This document shows positions 9,592-24,300 of a stretch of 64,000 nt of DNA, in pieces. Source of the DNA: Rhodamnia argentea. Its lineage: Eukaryota > Streptophyta > Magnoliopsida > Myrtales > Myrtaceae. Position 1 is the first letter of the stretch, and every line of letters begins with the position of its first letter. The notes under the pieces were generated by a model. The model did no database searches. It saw only the letters and a list, made by a program, of their open reading frames with translations, and had not been told where the DNA came from. The stretch covers positions 8,060,001 through 8,124,000 of the forward strand of contig NC_063156.1 in the NCBI RefSeq assembly GCF_020921035.1, given 5' to 3'. A program made the translations under genes and the position numbers.

Positions 9592-12500
9592 TAAATTTCG
9601 CGGTATTGTTTCTTCTTTCATGCTTCTTCGAGTACCATTTGGTTTTTCCAGAATTGCGCGATTCAGCGTCTGTGGGTTCATATGAGGAAGGAGCAGATGA
9701 TTTTGACTTTCACATATGTATGTCTGCGTGACTGTGAGTGCATGTTGATTCGAAGTTAATTTGCTCAAGCGGCAATGGCTGTGGCGAGATATTAACACGT
9801 AGGATAATCAAGTTGCTTCTGATTTCGCAAGAATTAGCCTATTGATTGATCTCTCTTTTTGGAATGAAGGGTGCATGGGTAAAAAAAAGAAAAAAACTGT
9901 GATTTGACAAAAAAGCATGTGGGAGTACCGGGGTAGTGAAGATGATAGTTCTTAATTAGCTTTTTCGGTGAAAGAGTTCTATAGTTTATTTTCCCATGTT
10001 CTGCTATCTAATGGCATTACTGTTATGATTATTGATTGTTTGTAGTTAAACCCGGAGACAGTAGGTTATATCGGTCAACTAGTGGTCTTGGATGTTTATT
10101 AGTCGCAACACTGTCGAAAAAACTTGTGGCAGAGCTCTCTTCTGGCTGCTGGCATGCGAAATATTCAGAGCTTTAGTTCTTTTTAGCTTTCCGATGGTGT
10201 GATCAGGAAGCTTCACTGATGTTATAGTGGTTATGGAGATTCCCTCGTAGCTTGCTTTCTTGGCACTTCAATTTTTGAGAAGTTGTTTGGCTGTAGCTGC
10301 ACCGTTTGAGAGTAATATGGGAAATACCTTAGTATAGACAAGTGATAAAAGAAATAGGTTTACTGGTCACTATTCTGACAATTTCGAAACTTCTGTTCAT
10401 TGCAATGGCCGATTCTATCATTCTCCATAGTCTCTGTCATGAGTTGTTGCTACAGTTGAGCACAGTTTAATTTGGGCATCATTGCATACTGAACCGAACC
10501 AAATTTCCTTTTCTTATCTTAGAAATTGGCTTTTCAAAATTTTATGATATATCTATCTCAAAGTAACCAGTTGGGCCAGCAATACAAGTTATACTTCCAT
10601 CACTGAACTAAGTCTAAATGGGCTTGAAAAGAGGTTAGAAACAAGGGAAAGTTGCTGGAAAGAAGCTATAATGGTGGATTTTGAGGTCAAAACTTCCTCT
10701 GCTTCAGATTCAAAGCTAATGTGCACGAGTTTCTATTTCTAGATACATGTCAACAACCTCATCCCTGTCAAGGAAAGACAACGGGAAACACAGGGAGAAT
10801 AAAATTTTGATTTGGCCTTTGAGTTCATGGAGCAAACTTAAAAACACCCTCTTGAACCAAACTGAACTGAGGTTTGGTTGGGCTTGGTTCTAGTTCAAAC
10901 TGTTTGTTTGATACCTCGTCTCATATAAAAAATGGTTCATCAGTTCTGCTCCTCTTGCATCCTTTTGTTTTGGCTGAACAAGCTGGTGCAACTTTGTACT
11001 GCTGTGATGACACTGCTAGACTTGGTCATTATGTTTCGTCTTTGTCTTTAGAAAATCCATCTCATCCCATCTCCTTAAGTATGCAAATGCATCAAAGCTT
11101 AGTTCTGAGCATTGAAGTAATTACTTTCTCATTCACCTAATCATCTCCTGCAGCAATGTCAAATATTCAATTTAGAACCCCAGTCTTATCGCTTTAGGAA
11201 GTTATATTTCATCTAGTTTTATCTCTCTCCTTATTTTTTTTGCTGCCTTTTTCATTCAAATTTTGAAGCCTTTTGTTTTAGGTGATACATTTCTTTGTTG
11301 GCGTCATGCCAACCATTTTGGTTTTATCTCTATGTACTGCTGACTGTCTTTTATACAGTTATCCAGAAGCCGCAGAGGAAGATGTAAAACGATATGAAAG
11401 ATCTTTCAGAAAGCTTCCTCCTGCTCATAAGGTACATAATAACTTTTAAGTTAATTATTGTTGATTCTCCAGTTAATAAATGTCGATTCTCCAGTAACAT
11501 ATAGAGAGATTTGACTTTTAAGTTGTGTGTAGCTTTAAATTTTACATTCATGAAGAAAGTGTTCAAGTGCTGGCATGAATTTAGCTTATGCATGAAGCAG
11601 AAGAGTGTCATCTTGATGTACTTTTTATTCTGGTCCTCTTGTCAATCGTCTCTCATGGGGCTGAAAGCATACATTTGTAAAGACTATGGACTATTGGTAA
11701 AGATTATACTTATTGGTTTGTTATGGGCATAAGCGATATTGGTAGGTGAATTGCTTGAATTTTTTTCTCCCCGCTTAGTTGGACTTTCATCGTACTAATG
11801 ATTTTTTGTATTCGTAGTGATGCATTGAGAATGTAGTGTGCAGTCTTCTGATTTTGTAATAACTTGCCATTGTTTAAGCTTGACAAGAACTTTTTTAATT
11901 TGTATGGGAGAAAAATTGATTGGCCTGTAGTCTGAATAATACACCGTTTGCCCATTTTACTTATATTGAGCGACTCGATAAAATGATGAACCTTAATTCA
12001 TTAAAGTTCTACAAATTTGCTGATATTCTGTTTCACTAGTTCTACTGTAATTGTTTCACTACTTTACTATGCTTTTGCAGGCATTGCTGTCACACTACCC
12101 TCAGAAGTTTCAAAGATTGAGGCAGTGCGTTGCTTCAGCCTGTTTCTTGTGTTGAGTTATTATGCTTTTTATTTTGATATGTTCGGTGTGTAGTTTCAAG
12201 GCTCAAAGACCCTGCCCCTTAGTAGTGTCATCCTTCTTCAAGCTCTCTGAGATATTCTTCTCCAAGTAGTCTTTATAGTTCTTTTCAATGTTTCCTAGAG
12301 GTCTGCATTTCTTCTTTGTTGTCAATGAGAAAGTATGTCAGTGATATCTGACCTAAATGAGTGTTGTAAGAGGATATAGGGAAGATGAACACTATACACA
12401 GGGATTGTGGAATTAATACTAAATCCATTTTAGAATGTGCTAGTCATTCTTTCTTTAGTCAAATTCACTTATCTCAGTGTTGGAACACGATAAATGTTAT

Positions 12501-15500
12501 TCAACATGTCAAATCAACTCTCTCAAGACATGTCAATGGATTCTTTTAAAACATGCCAATTGTGTATTTTGTCAGCCAAACATGTTTAGTTGCCAATATT
12601 TATGATTTAGCCATTTTGGCCTTGTCCTTGTGTTTTGTTATTGTCCACTAGATCTCTAGTCTAGCCTTCGAGAATATCCTAGGCAACACACAACGCCAGA
12701 TTAGATTACCATAACTACAATGACTAAGCCTTTTGACTAAATAAATGTAGGTTAAGCACACTTTATTGTAGATGGTATTCTTTTGATGCTGCTGTGACCT
12801 ATCTAGTATATTTTCATACGTCAGAAGCATCTACACTTGGCAATTTGGAACTGACTGCTGGCATATGGGTTTTATAGTTTATTTTAGGTGATTAAAATCA
12901 CAAATGTAGAGATATGATCTCTGCATATGTAGATAGAACTCTTTCTTCATATTGTATAATTTGCTGGTTTATAATGGGCTTCCTAGATAGGAGTGCTTTG
13001 CTTGTCTTAATCTTGCACCCAGATATACATAATTTTTCTCCAATTATGTAAAGGAGCCCAATTACCTTTTTGACTTTTGAAATCTGTGCATATAGCATTT
13101 GAACTTAGGTTCCACACCACATGTATCTATGTTATAAAGTAAGATATCCATCTGGACTCTTGCTTGTTGCTAACGCATGCCAGAGGTTTTGACAGTTTCT
13201 TTGGTTGGTTGTTATGTTCCTGGGGATCTGCTATCTTGGATAAGCTGCATTTTGATTATTAACATAGATAGTTAGATTATTATTAGCATATTTAGAATGT
13301 ATTATTTGATAGAGTTTCTCAATGGTACAGGTGCATCTCAGCAAATTCGTACTTCATTTTCAGCATGCTTCAGGTATGTTTAAGCTTATCTATGCCATAA
13401 TTTTCTTACATAAGTTCGTTTTTGATTCTTCTCTCTAATCAAATAATGGATCCTTTTATGCTATTGCTGACCCTGGGAAAGATGAGCCCTTGTGAGGTTA
13501 TTGAGGTGACTTCCGTTGACCTTAACGGGGTGGGATGAGGGTCTATTGTCTAATTTTTTGTTGGTCAAACTAGTTATTTATGACTTGATATTCTATTAAC
13601 TATAACTGACTAGGCCCCCCCCCAAAAAAAAAAAAAAAAAAAGGAAAAGAAAATCGATAACCAAAAATACACGTATCAATTCTAATATAGGGCTTTATTA
13701 TATCACTTTTTTCAAACTCACTGGGTGCTTCGCCTTCCTCGAGGGCTTTCAAACTGCTCCATCTAATCTACAAATCTAGAGCCATGGTGACCTCACATGG
13801 GCCAGGCATGTAGAAAAGTCAAGTTACTCCAGCTTACCTGTATCTTTCAAGTTTCTTTGAATATATGAACCCTCAGCCAGATCGGTTCTGCAGTTGATGA
13901 TTGACAACTGGACTGATGACACCCTTAAGCAGCAGGACCATAAGACTTCTGTAACATCTGGCAGATGGTCTATGGTTCTGAGGTTCTTATGTAGTTCTTG
14001 GGTTTTTTAAGCACATTCATCAAATTGATTTTCCAATTTAAGCTCTTCAAATCTTGACTTACCTCAATTCTGGAATGATGAAATTGGTTGAAAGAAATGA
14101 TTTGAAGTGCTTGAAACTAGTCAACTGCATTCCTCTTTTCGGAAAATCATACATTATGATCTGAACTGTTTCTAATGAATTATGCAAAAGAAGTACTGGT
14201 ACTGAGCTCTGGGGTGAGTGCTATGATTCTTGAGTGGTTAAGCTTCAACTGAATTTGAGTCTCTTTTGAGACATTGATCATCTACTTGGCACCATTGACT
14301 ACATATCAATATCTGGCATCATGTTGTGCAATTTGAAGTTTAACCCCTTGCTTTCTTTGCAGGCATTTGAACCCCCAATTGATTTGAGCCAAGAGATTGA
14401 TATTTGTGAACACTCAGATCATGAAAACATGCAAAATGGTGGCCGCTTCTCGTCAGAGAGGAAAATTTGCTCTAATCAGACTGCCTTGAACAGCGGAAGT
14501 TTGTGGTCATCTACATGTGAAGCTGCTTCTGAAGATGGTGACGATGCAAAATGTAAAGCAGAAGAGAAGACTCACAATGAGGTCTCTCAACTATTATGAT
14601 TAACAGTAATTGTTCTGTCAGCTGTTGTGTGCCGACTTCAATTGCGCTTTCTCATTACAAACTGACCTGACTTATCTAGTTGCACAGCAGGAGCTTGCAA
14701 GCAGAGGACACCATGACTCCAGAGCGAGGAGTCCTTGTGGTTGCTCAGAGTTCCAGGAACAGAGAAGAGAAAGTGATGGGAATAGTCTCGCCATCTCCAA
14801 TAGAGATGTAAGCTCACTAATCACCTTATCCCCTCCAATGGTGCGATTGCAAGGGCCACACAAAGATGGGGAGAAGAAAGAAGCGAAATGCTATCAGGCC
14901 TTATGTGTCTGGATCTCTGCCCTTGTTGAATGATAGTGCATCCTGGCATTTGCTTTTCCATAAGAACTTTCAAAGCCTGTGTAGGGTTATGCAAGATGGT
15001 TACTTCTTTGTCGCTCATAATTTCAGGTTTCTTCCTCTTCTTGCGACTGGTTAGATCCTTCATTGCAGTTGCATGTCCCTTTGGTCGACATTGATAAGGT
15101 ATGCTGGAGTTATCATTCTGCTCTTACTTTTACGTTGGTTTGTCGTCTCTTTAAGAGTGGTGGTTTTTTACCCTGGGGTTGCATTGCTTTCTAATGTACA
15201 TGTATAATTGGAATCGTGCAATTGCTTGGGTTGGGAGCTTAGAATAGAATGTTAAATGGGTTGACTTGGTCGTACTTTCAGTATCTATAAAGCGTGGTTC
15301 TTTCTAAATGCCATGGAAGACATGCACTAGAGGCAACGAAGCATGGATGACATGTCCCATATGTAGATTGTGAGTTCTGGATCAATGGTTGGTCCTTAAT
15401 TGACCAATGGCTGTGGCAAATCAGATTTGTGGGAAGTTCATGTGAAGAGGAGGTTCCTTGATATAGCATCATGAGATTTTATCTATTTGTTACATTGTTA

Positions 15501-18500
15501 TCGTCACTGTCATAACTTCTTCAAGTGCAAGAGCCATATATGCTAAACTTGCAGCATACAAAGTGAATGGAAGATTTCAATTGATGATCAGTAATATCCT
15601 ACTCTACGAGGGTAGTGTGAATTGGGATTCAGACAGTGTAAATGTCCACTTGCCATGGTTAGAGTGTGTGTTAGAATTCTGCTACTAATGCTTCCTTACG
15701 ACTAATACTGGTCTCAATGGCCATGACGGGCATCAATGAGTGGCTGGATGTAGCTTAGCCAATGGGCAATCATGTCTAATTAGTCATGTCAATCAGAGAT
15801 CTTACAGTTGCTGAAAGCTTAGCAGCAGCCCACCCTTGTGCTAATGCTTCTTCTCATAGCATGGTGAAGGTTGTTAGGTCAATTTTACTCTTGGTGTGTG
15901 CCCAGATTTTCGGTAGCTTTTAAGTAATTTTTTTTGGTCGAAGCTTTAAGTAATTTAAATACTCGGAAAGATATTATCTTTGTGAGGTACCTTGGTGTAT
16001 GTATGTCTTGCTTCTTCAAGATGACATCTTGGATTTGTTGTACTTCTTGCTGTTGGATATGCTCTTGAGGTCACTTCTAGCTATTTTTAATGGACTGGAG
16101 GGTGGTTTAGTTCGGTGTTCTATATTGAATATTCTTTCAGTTAATTGCTGAATTCGTTCAGTAGATGAATTATTAGTCGGCACCGTATCTAAGGGTGCTT
16201 ACATTGTGCATCAGCATGATGATGTTGGTGAGGGCGAAGAGATTAGAAATGGCAGCTTGATGTGTGTAACTAGTGATGAAATTACTGCATATCCATGTCG
16301 GCTTATCCTTTCAAAATTTTAACAGGTTCGTTGTATAATAAGGAACATAGTTAGAGACTGGGCAGCAGAGGTATCTTGTAATTCGATCTTCTTAGTTTAA
16401 ATATTGCAAGTCCAATCGTTACTGAACTGTAGTACTTCCCTGTAATGTATTTCTCACATAGGGGCAGAAAGAACGTGATCAATGCTTCAAGCCTATTCTG
16501 GAAGAGCTTGATGCCCTTTTCCCCAATCGCTCCGGAGAAAGGTTTTTAGAATTTAGCTTCTTTCTAGTTTATCAGTTTTCTTAAGGCTTTTGAATCTCTT
16601 TGACCACATAATAATTAAGAAGTTGATTAATTACTCTCTGGGAGAGATGAACTCATGAGAAAATGCTGACAAGAGAAGAATTTCCTCATACAGCCCTCCT
16701 TCTTGTTTAGTTCCTGGGGCTGGACTTGGGCGGTTGGCTTTGGAGATATCATCTCTAGGTATGTCAGGATGTCAGCCCTTGATAGTTTTTTTAGGTTGCT
16801 TTTTCCTTTTGCCTTATCCTTCTCTTCTGAGAGACAGGTTTCATAAGTCAGGGAAATGAATTTTCGTACTACATGATGATATGCTCGAGTTTCATTCTAA
16901 ACCAGTAAGAGTCTTTGTGCAATTTGTGCCAAACTTCCATGCTTTGTTGAGATTAACAAGAGATCTCCTGTTTTGTTAACCTTACTGCTCCAATTTTCTG
17001 CTGAAATTATCAGCGCTCAAACTGCTGATGAGTGGACAATATATCCCTGGATCCATAGCAATTGCAATTCACTTTCAGATGGTGACCAACTTCGGCCAGT
17101 GTCAATTCCAGATGTCCATCCAGCGAGGTATCACATTTTTGGGCACTTGCTTTTTTTCTGTCGGCTATGGGCTCTAGATGCTAGAGAAAGTTCACTTATG
17201 CAATTCTTTTAGGAATTAGATGCATTCTATGAACAGGTGTGGTGTGGCTTGAACTAGATAGTATAACTACTTGACTTTAGGGTCAGAGGAAAAGTTTGTA
17301 GGTTCTTACAAGGTGAAAAAGAAGAGCTTGGTTCATTGTCATGAGTAAATATCTGAAAGCTTGTGAACCCCGGAGCATGTCGGGGAAAATTGCCCCTGCT
17401 CTAGCATCCTGGGTCTCATGTGATGGTGATAGTTTAGTAGGTTATAGGTTGCTTATACAGATCATCTCATATAGATTATATGCATTAAAAATTTTACCTT
17501 GGAGGCCCTTTTTCCGTGGTCAGTTCTCAAGTACCTCTAATCAACATCTCTTCTTTAACCAAAATGTTACTTCTCCACATGGTTCTTCCTGGTTATATTC
17601 ATGTTGAAATGATGTTATGACGTTAGTCTTTGTTTCTTTGGGATCACTACTTTAAGAATTCTCTGTTCCATAAGTCAAATCAGTAGATGTGAGAACAAAT
17701 GCATGCGCTGTTTCCTCACTGATAGGACAATGTGATCGAGGTACGAGAGGTCATCCTTCTTCATTCTAGAGGTCTTTGCGAGTGTATCCTTAGCTGCTTA
17801 CTTGTATATCTAGTTAAATCTTAAGCGTTTTAATTAAGTTGTCAAGTGATTAATAGCCTATCTTATTATTGGTTCTGGGGAACTGTTGGCTCTAGATACA
17901 GCTATTAACATAAAGAATATTAGTAGGAATCTGCTTAATATTTGTGTGATGATGGATAAACATTCTCTCAAGGTTTTTATCTCTAGGTAAAACGAGAGTT
18001 CTGTCTGATTTGATGTTATAAGAGTTAATCTATGGTTATGATGAGCAGTCACGAAGGCTACTTCTAGCTTTCCCCTCAAGGTACGTGTTGAACAATTCTT
18101 TAGGGGTTATACTCTAATTTAGGCTGAATGATTATTGGGATCATTAGCATTTCCGTAGCTGCTTTGAGCAGGCCAGATCATATGAAAAGTGATGACTTCA
18201 CCCAAGGAGTTTGAAATATGACGTTCATCCTCGTGACATTGTCTACTAACATGAGTGAGGGAAAATGGGAAGGCTGAACTTCAAATACGCATTGTCTGAA
18301 AATTTTTCTTAAGCTTGTCAATTTGCACATGTCGAGCGATAATATTTATGTGCCATTATCTTGAAGTTTTGTTTCTATGTAACTGTTTGGAATCAATTTA
18401 TCCACTGTGGCAAGGATAACTTGATCCACTGAAATGCAATATGTTACAAGTTTGTGGATTTTCTCTACTTCTAGTTCTATGATGGAAATTCCTATACATA

Positions 18501-20057
18501 TCATTTGTTGCCTAATTCTCCTTGTACAGTTATCAATGATTAATTGCACTCTGATATGTGGTAAGTTTCTGAAAGAGCAGAGATAATCTTATAGCTTTGT
18601 CCCCCAATTTATCCCCTAATTTGGCTTTTAAATGGAAAAATGTTGTGTTGAATCCTTGGCCATTTAATGTGCAAAGTCCGTCTCATGCTTATCATGGAGT
18701 ACTTCCTTGGACCAGTGCAGGGATAACAGAAGGATTCTCCATGTGCGGTGGTGATTTTGTTGAGGTTTACAGTGACCCCTGCCAAGTAGGTAGGTGAAAC
18801 AGAATTGAACTTGGTCCATTTTGTCAATTTATTTATCTGTGTGCTATGATAATGAGATGGGAAATGAACTTGCTCTATGGTTGCATCCTCATCTTCCATT
18901 CTATTTGAAGCATGTTGATCTTCCTATTAACTTCACACTGAAAACCTATATGGAACATGCAGGAATTTGGGATTCAGTCGTAACATGCTTTTTTATTGAT
19001 ACGGCGCATAACATTGTCGAATACATTGAAATCATATCGAAAATTCTCAAAGAAGGGGGAGTAAGCTCTTAAATACTTAGGATAAATGACTCCGTTCTTT
19101 TTTCCATTTGATCATTTCCTTGGGTCTTCCTATTGGATTTCTAGCTGAATTTCTAAATACGTGAATTGCAGGTGTGGATTAATTTGGGACCTCTTCTATA
19201 TCACTTCGCTGACATGTGTGGAGAAGATGTAAGTTCTCATTGGTTATCCGAGTTTTAGTGATTTATCACTTGGTCTAAGTGAGGATGGCTCAAAATGTTG
19301 GTTCCAGTTTTCCCTTCTCTTTCTTATACTTTTGAACTTCTTCCATCTATGCATTGCAATTGCAGGAGATGTCCATTGAGTTGAGCTTGGAGGATGTAAA
19401 AAGGGTTGCTTTGCACTATGGTTTCGTATTTGAGGTAATTCAGGCTGACATTTCACTTGCAACCCTCGAGCATCTATTGTTGCATATAAACTCATCTCTC
19501 TTATCTTGAATGCAGAATGAGAAAACCATAGAGACAACCTACACCACAAATCCCAGGGCAATGATGCAAGTGAGCTTTTGAACCCCCCCTGCTTAGATCT
19601 TTTCATCTGTTAATATGCGCGGCTAATCTTTCTATGCATTATTTACAACCCTGACAATTTTATGTGGGTAGTATTTGCAACACTGTGAACTTATCTCTTT
19701 TATTCTGTTTATATGCAAGAGTACCATTCATATTTATAAATGGCAAGGTTGCTTTTAGCAGTTCAAGATAGTGTCTGTGAACATTACTTGCATTAATATT
19801 TATAGCGGAGTTATTCAATGCTAAGCTGCTTATAGTCATAGCTTGCCATTCCTTTCCTCACCAGTCCCATTACTTGCGCCTAGTGCCTCACAAGCTTCCT
19901 ACATTTGTTTGGATAGCTTTCAATCATTCGTCTAGTTGGACATTTCGCAGGACATGTTTCATGCTAATGGTTCTTCTGTCTATTGCAGAATCGGTATTAC
20001 GCTGCTTTTTGGACGATGAGAAAGAAATCAGCTGCTGCTAATGCTGTATCATCATGA
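9452..20057 (+). CDS. CARNMT1: Carnosine N-methyltransferase-like protein (N2227 family SAM-dependent methyltransferase), 487 aa
   Basis: Eighteen exons fit with unbroken phase: 9452-9552, 11359-11431, 12081-12124, 13331-13373, 14363-14581, 14688-14807, 15027-15098, 16326-16370, 16462-16541, 16694-16758, 16838-16904, 17014-17127, 18716-18789, 18963-19060, 19172-19228, 19366-19434, 19516-19569, 19989-20057 (1464 nt). The N-terminus is charged (LRQRKLEEALEAKSLRRI). The family signatures are CISANSYFIFSMLQAFEPP (about 73-91), KVRCIIRNIVRDWAAEG (about 224-240), the SAM-binding loop CLVPGAGLGRLALEI (about 270-284) and WINLGPLLYHF (about 407-417). Family members in animals and fungi methylate carnosine at the imidazole nitrogen to give anserine. 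Plants are not known for these dipeptides, so the substrate here is open; histidine-containing peptides or protein histidines are guesses. The serine-rich, poorly conserved segment 95-200 (exons 5-6) is the least certain part of the splice model. It is convergent with PAT1. Confidence 0.93.
9561..9589 (+). repeat. (TC)n microsatellite in CARNMT1 intron 1
   Basis: About 14 TC units lie eight bases after the first 5' splice site. The position is strikingly like that of the TC repeat in JAZ intron 1. Confidence 0.9.
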
Positions 20058-21397
20058 TTTTTCACGTGATTGCAAAAATAAGAGACTTTTCCAATATCTA
20101 CCGTCAGTGTTACCTCCATTTGAAAGAAGCCGAGCTACTTTGTCTGTCAATCTATGCTCATCTCCCTAAGGACATGGTGTCTGCCATCTGGCTTGAAAGC
20201 TTTTCATTTCTGTTTGTTTCTACTTTTATGGACCTGTGACAACAGAGTTTATTAATCCTGTTTCAGAATTCGCTTTGATTTGAAAATCCTTATCTTTTTG
20301 GAATTTGGCATGGATACGAAAGGGTAATTCGGCACTAAAGCCAGGATGGCTGTTATGCATTGTTATAGCTTTACTGGTAACTTGGAGAAGTAATTTAAAA
20401 CGGGAACTACTCTTCAAAAATGGTCTGTGCCCTGACATATAATCCTGGCTGTATGGTAATCGACCGCCGCCTCCTAGTTTGCTGCTATTCATAACATTTA
20501 TTCTGAAGACGAAAGGTAAAGCCAAACTTAAATTTGACATAAATAACAGCTTTGTGCAAGCAAATACAAATCAGATAAGAGCACAGGAAAGTTCGATGTG
20601 CTGAATCGTGTGTCTGAATCAGATATAAACAAATCATGAATATGATGCATGTCGCAGTCTCGTGTTTAACTCATAAATTTCAGAGGGGAAACTGACATGG
20701 TACTTAAAAGTTTCAGAGGGAAAGCTCACACAAACTCATTTTTGAATAGGGAGAATTCTGACCATGTCTCCATGTTCAATCCCAGGACACACTTCCTATA
20801 CTTCCATTGCCAACTATTGTTGGGAAGGAACAACATAGCCGGATGCAAAGCGAGACACTGAACCAAGGACAAATTTGTGCTGACTACAAAGATGTTCATC
20901 GGTTGGGAACAGTACATATTTGTAAAAAAGAAAGAAAGGCAGAATAGCACATTAATAGGAGAGTGGTGGGCTGGTTCCCAAGACTACCATGTACATGCTA
21001 AACATTCAGTATCCACTACATTTCAACTTTCCTCCTGGACTTTTTCAACATGGAGCAGCAAAATATAGCTCCTCTGAGGAAACAAGGACGCCACTGACCC
21101 CCATCAAGAACCTCCCTTCTCAATGCACATTCATCCATACGATCATGGAAACGACATCACTAATCCTGTTTTGATTGAACAGTAAAGGACGAAAAATTAA
21201 AAAAAAAAAAAAAAGGAAAAGAAGAAAGAAGGGATAGAGCTGTTTCCTAGGATTTAATACAATCGAGGACTTCATGCTTTTTCTCCCCCAAGCATCCCCT
21301 TATCCACATGATTCAGAAACTGAGGGGATCTTCTGAAAAGCAGCTAGATTCTGCAGAAGTTTCTTGATGAAGCCTGCAATTGCCACATTGTGTCTTA
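20058..21397. other. Convergent 3' ends of CARNMT1 (+) and PAT1 (-)
   Basis: No coding signal is seen. The stretch should hold both 3' UTRs and terminators. It is AT-rich with an A-run near 21198-21215. No clear polyadenylation signal could be assigned to either gene by eye. Confidence 0.4.
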
Positions 21398-24300
21398 CTA
21401 CCCCCTTACAGACTCGGAGTTTGTTTGGCTGCTCCCACCCATGCGTGCATTAAATGCATTCATAGGCATGGATCGTTGAGCAAAGTCCAACAAGAGCTTA
21501 CGCTGGTTTTCGTCAGTGTGAGGGAGACTAGCACGCAAAAGTTCCACAGGCATTTCCCGGTTTATTGCTCTGGTTGCCTCTGAACCAATGATTTCTGAGC
21601 TAACCTGGGTCTGCGTCAAGATTGATTGAGCTATAGTTTCATATTTTGCAAGGCAGTATTTTGTAAGGAGTGCAAAGAACTCATTGAAGGAAGCTTGCCA
21701 GAGGGCACGATTGGGCATGCTACAACTGTTTGGGGCATGGGGACCAGTCAAAAGGTCGGTCGCCCTTTCAAGAACAGATTTCAGAATCACAGACGCGCCA
21801 TCTCCAGCTGCGCTTCCAAGGGGCCGAAGTGGTGGCTGCTCAGATGAACAAACAACAGCAACGAGACATGCGCTCAGCGCACGAAGGTCCATTCCACTGA
21901 CACACCTTGAAACAGTATTGGCTAAATTCATGGTTGTCTCAGCTGCTTCAGGATCAGAAGGAAGGCCACCATAGAGAAACCTCAAGTGGCGGAAAATGGT
22001 CATGCATACAATTCTAGCGAGCTCACTGCCTGGGAAGAGAAGCTGGAGATACCTGGATAGGAGCTTCCTGCCCTTAGGGATGGAAACCAACCGAAGAAAG
22101 ACAATGTCATCCTTCGGGCCCAGCCCAACTGTGTGTCCACTTTTGCCCAGCGGGTCCACAAGCTGGAGTGATGCAGCTAAACCTTCCAGAAGGATCTGCC
22201 GCTTCCGCCTCAACTGGGTCCCACCATCTTGGGGCTGAGTAAACTGCAACAGGCGATCAATGTCATCAACATCAAGGAGGACGCAGAGGCTGTCCTCAAT
22301 GGTAATTCTGGCAGCAAGCATCGGTTCCTGTTCCAGAGGCTTCTCTACAACCTTCTGCTCAGAGTTGCCATCAGCAGAATTAGGCAGGGAATCAACCTCA
22401 AGGAGGGGGCGAGGCCTACGAACAGAAGATAATGGAACCCTCCCAACAGCATCCGCAGTGAGGTGGGACTGCTGTTCTGAAGAACTATTTCGAGATCGAG
22501 AAGGGAGTTCTCTAAGATGGGAAGGACAAAAACGCTGCTTCGATCTTGACCCAGAAGATTTATTGGCAAGACGTGCTTGGTGGTAATAATCATCTATGTA
22601 AGGATCATTGCTGTGGGTTGCAGCATGCTGCATTTTAAGAATACTTTCAATCTCCTCAGAAGTCATATACTTGGATCTGAACTGTATAGAAATGGTATCA
22701 CTTTTCTGGCTACTGAGCTCAGATCCTTGATGAGAAAAGCGTACGCTCTGTTTCCCTCTTTGTGATGATTTGGGTCTGTGATCCCTAACATCAGACAACC
22801 CTAGCATCATTTTATGCGAAGGTGAAGGATGAGTGCTGTAGAGTGGGGAATGCAGGGCAGCATAATGGGCCAAAGATGACTGAAGGGAATGGTGAAGCCT
22901 TTGATGTTGGAGCTGCTGATGAGGTGACATCAGATGTGGGGAAATAAACCCATTTTGATGAGATAATTGTTGCTGTAGCATTATGTTTTTCAAGATTCCA
23001 GACTGACTACCATGAAGTACGCCAGCTTGGTTGACCCAGTGGCTTTGTGACCTGTTGCTAAAAGGAAGGCCAGAAGGGGTGAATTGAGGCACATTGTTAC
23101 CAAATTCAAGCCCATGGGATAAACCAGCAACCTGAAGATTGTTGTTAGATAAAGGAGAGAAGATTGGTGCAGAGAAAGGCAACTGCGATCCAGCAGTTAA
23201 AGAGAGCATGTTTGGGTTTCGAGGTGAAGCCTGCTGAGATCTGCTCCCAGGAGGTGGAAATGATGTGAATGCCGATTTAGGCACCAGAATTGGTTCACTT
23301 GAGAAGTGATGGAGATGGGGTTGCTGCTGAGGATAGGACGACGTTCTGTACAAAGGCTTTGAGTCCGCATAACGAGGAGAAGGTTGTGACGACCATCTCT
23401 TGCCATCTTGAGCATTTTCTGCATCAAATGAATAGGGATCCAACCAGGAGGAAAAGTCTCCATCTTGTGCCCAATCAGTGGCTGATGAACCTAAAAATTC
23501 ACTTCGATAATTAATGACTTATGAAAACGCAAAACAAAGACAGACTCAATTTCAGGAACATGAGAAACTTAGGAAACCTGTTATTTCATAACATCCAATT
23601 GAAGGTACTAGGTATGGCCCTTATCCTATCTCTCCAAACTTACAGAAATGCATGATGCTTCTATAAGAAACAAAGGCCGCAAAAAGACACGCAAAGAATC
23701 TGATGGACAGGCAAACTAGGAACTAACTCCAACATGTTACAGGTGTGCATGCAGACATTCACACAGAATCAACATGAACATGCATAACAAATTAGGAAAT
23801 GTTCAATATAGGAACATACACAAACTAGCAGGACCCACTTCATCTTTCTAGTGCATATAGAAGCTAAGAAAATTACAACCAATAATACAACAAACTTGCA
23901 AATGATGATCTCTAGTGACACAATGTGGTCCCTCCAAATTTTCTTCACAAGTTTGCTCAGCAAGCTCGTACACCACAGAATCTGTTGCTCCTCAAATATG
24001 AACAAAAGAAACGCCTCTCCAAATGGTATAGAAATTTCCAAGGCACAAATGCTGATGCAGTTGACCAAGGGGTTCTTTTTGTTTATTATCGTTTTTCGAT
24101 ACATTATACCAAATGAGTTACCATCTGTAGTTTTATAATCAAAATACACCCCAGTAGTTCCCTTTACAATGACAAGAAATAAAAAAAGACAAGCAACTTC
24201 CACGGAGGACTTGGCATTTACACAAGATTGTTTTCCAACCTCCAATGTTCAGCTATAGGCACAAGTCTATCTGTGCTCGCCACTTCAAGAACCAAGTAAA

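Noticed and set aside
9376..9798. 140-codon open frame on the minus strand across the methyltransferase first exon
   Set aside because: It is antisense to a supported exon and its Arg-Glu runs come from the TC repeat; no family motif.
21626..22586. Several overlapping open frames on the plus strand opposite PAT1
   Set aside because: Shadows of the long PAT1 last exon; no independent splice sites or motifs.
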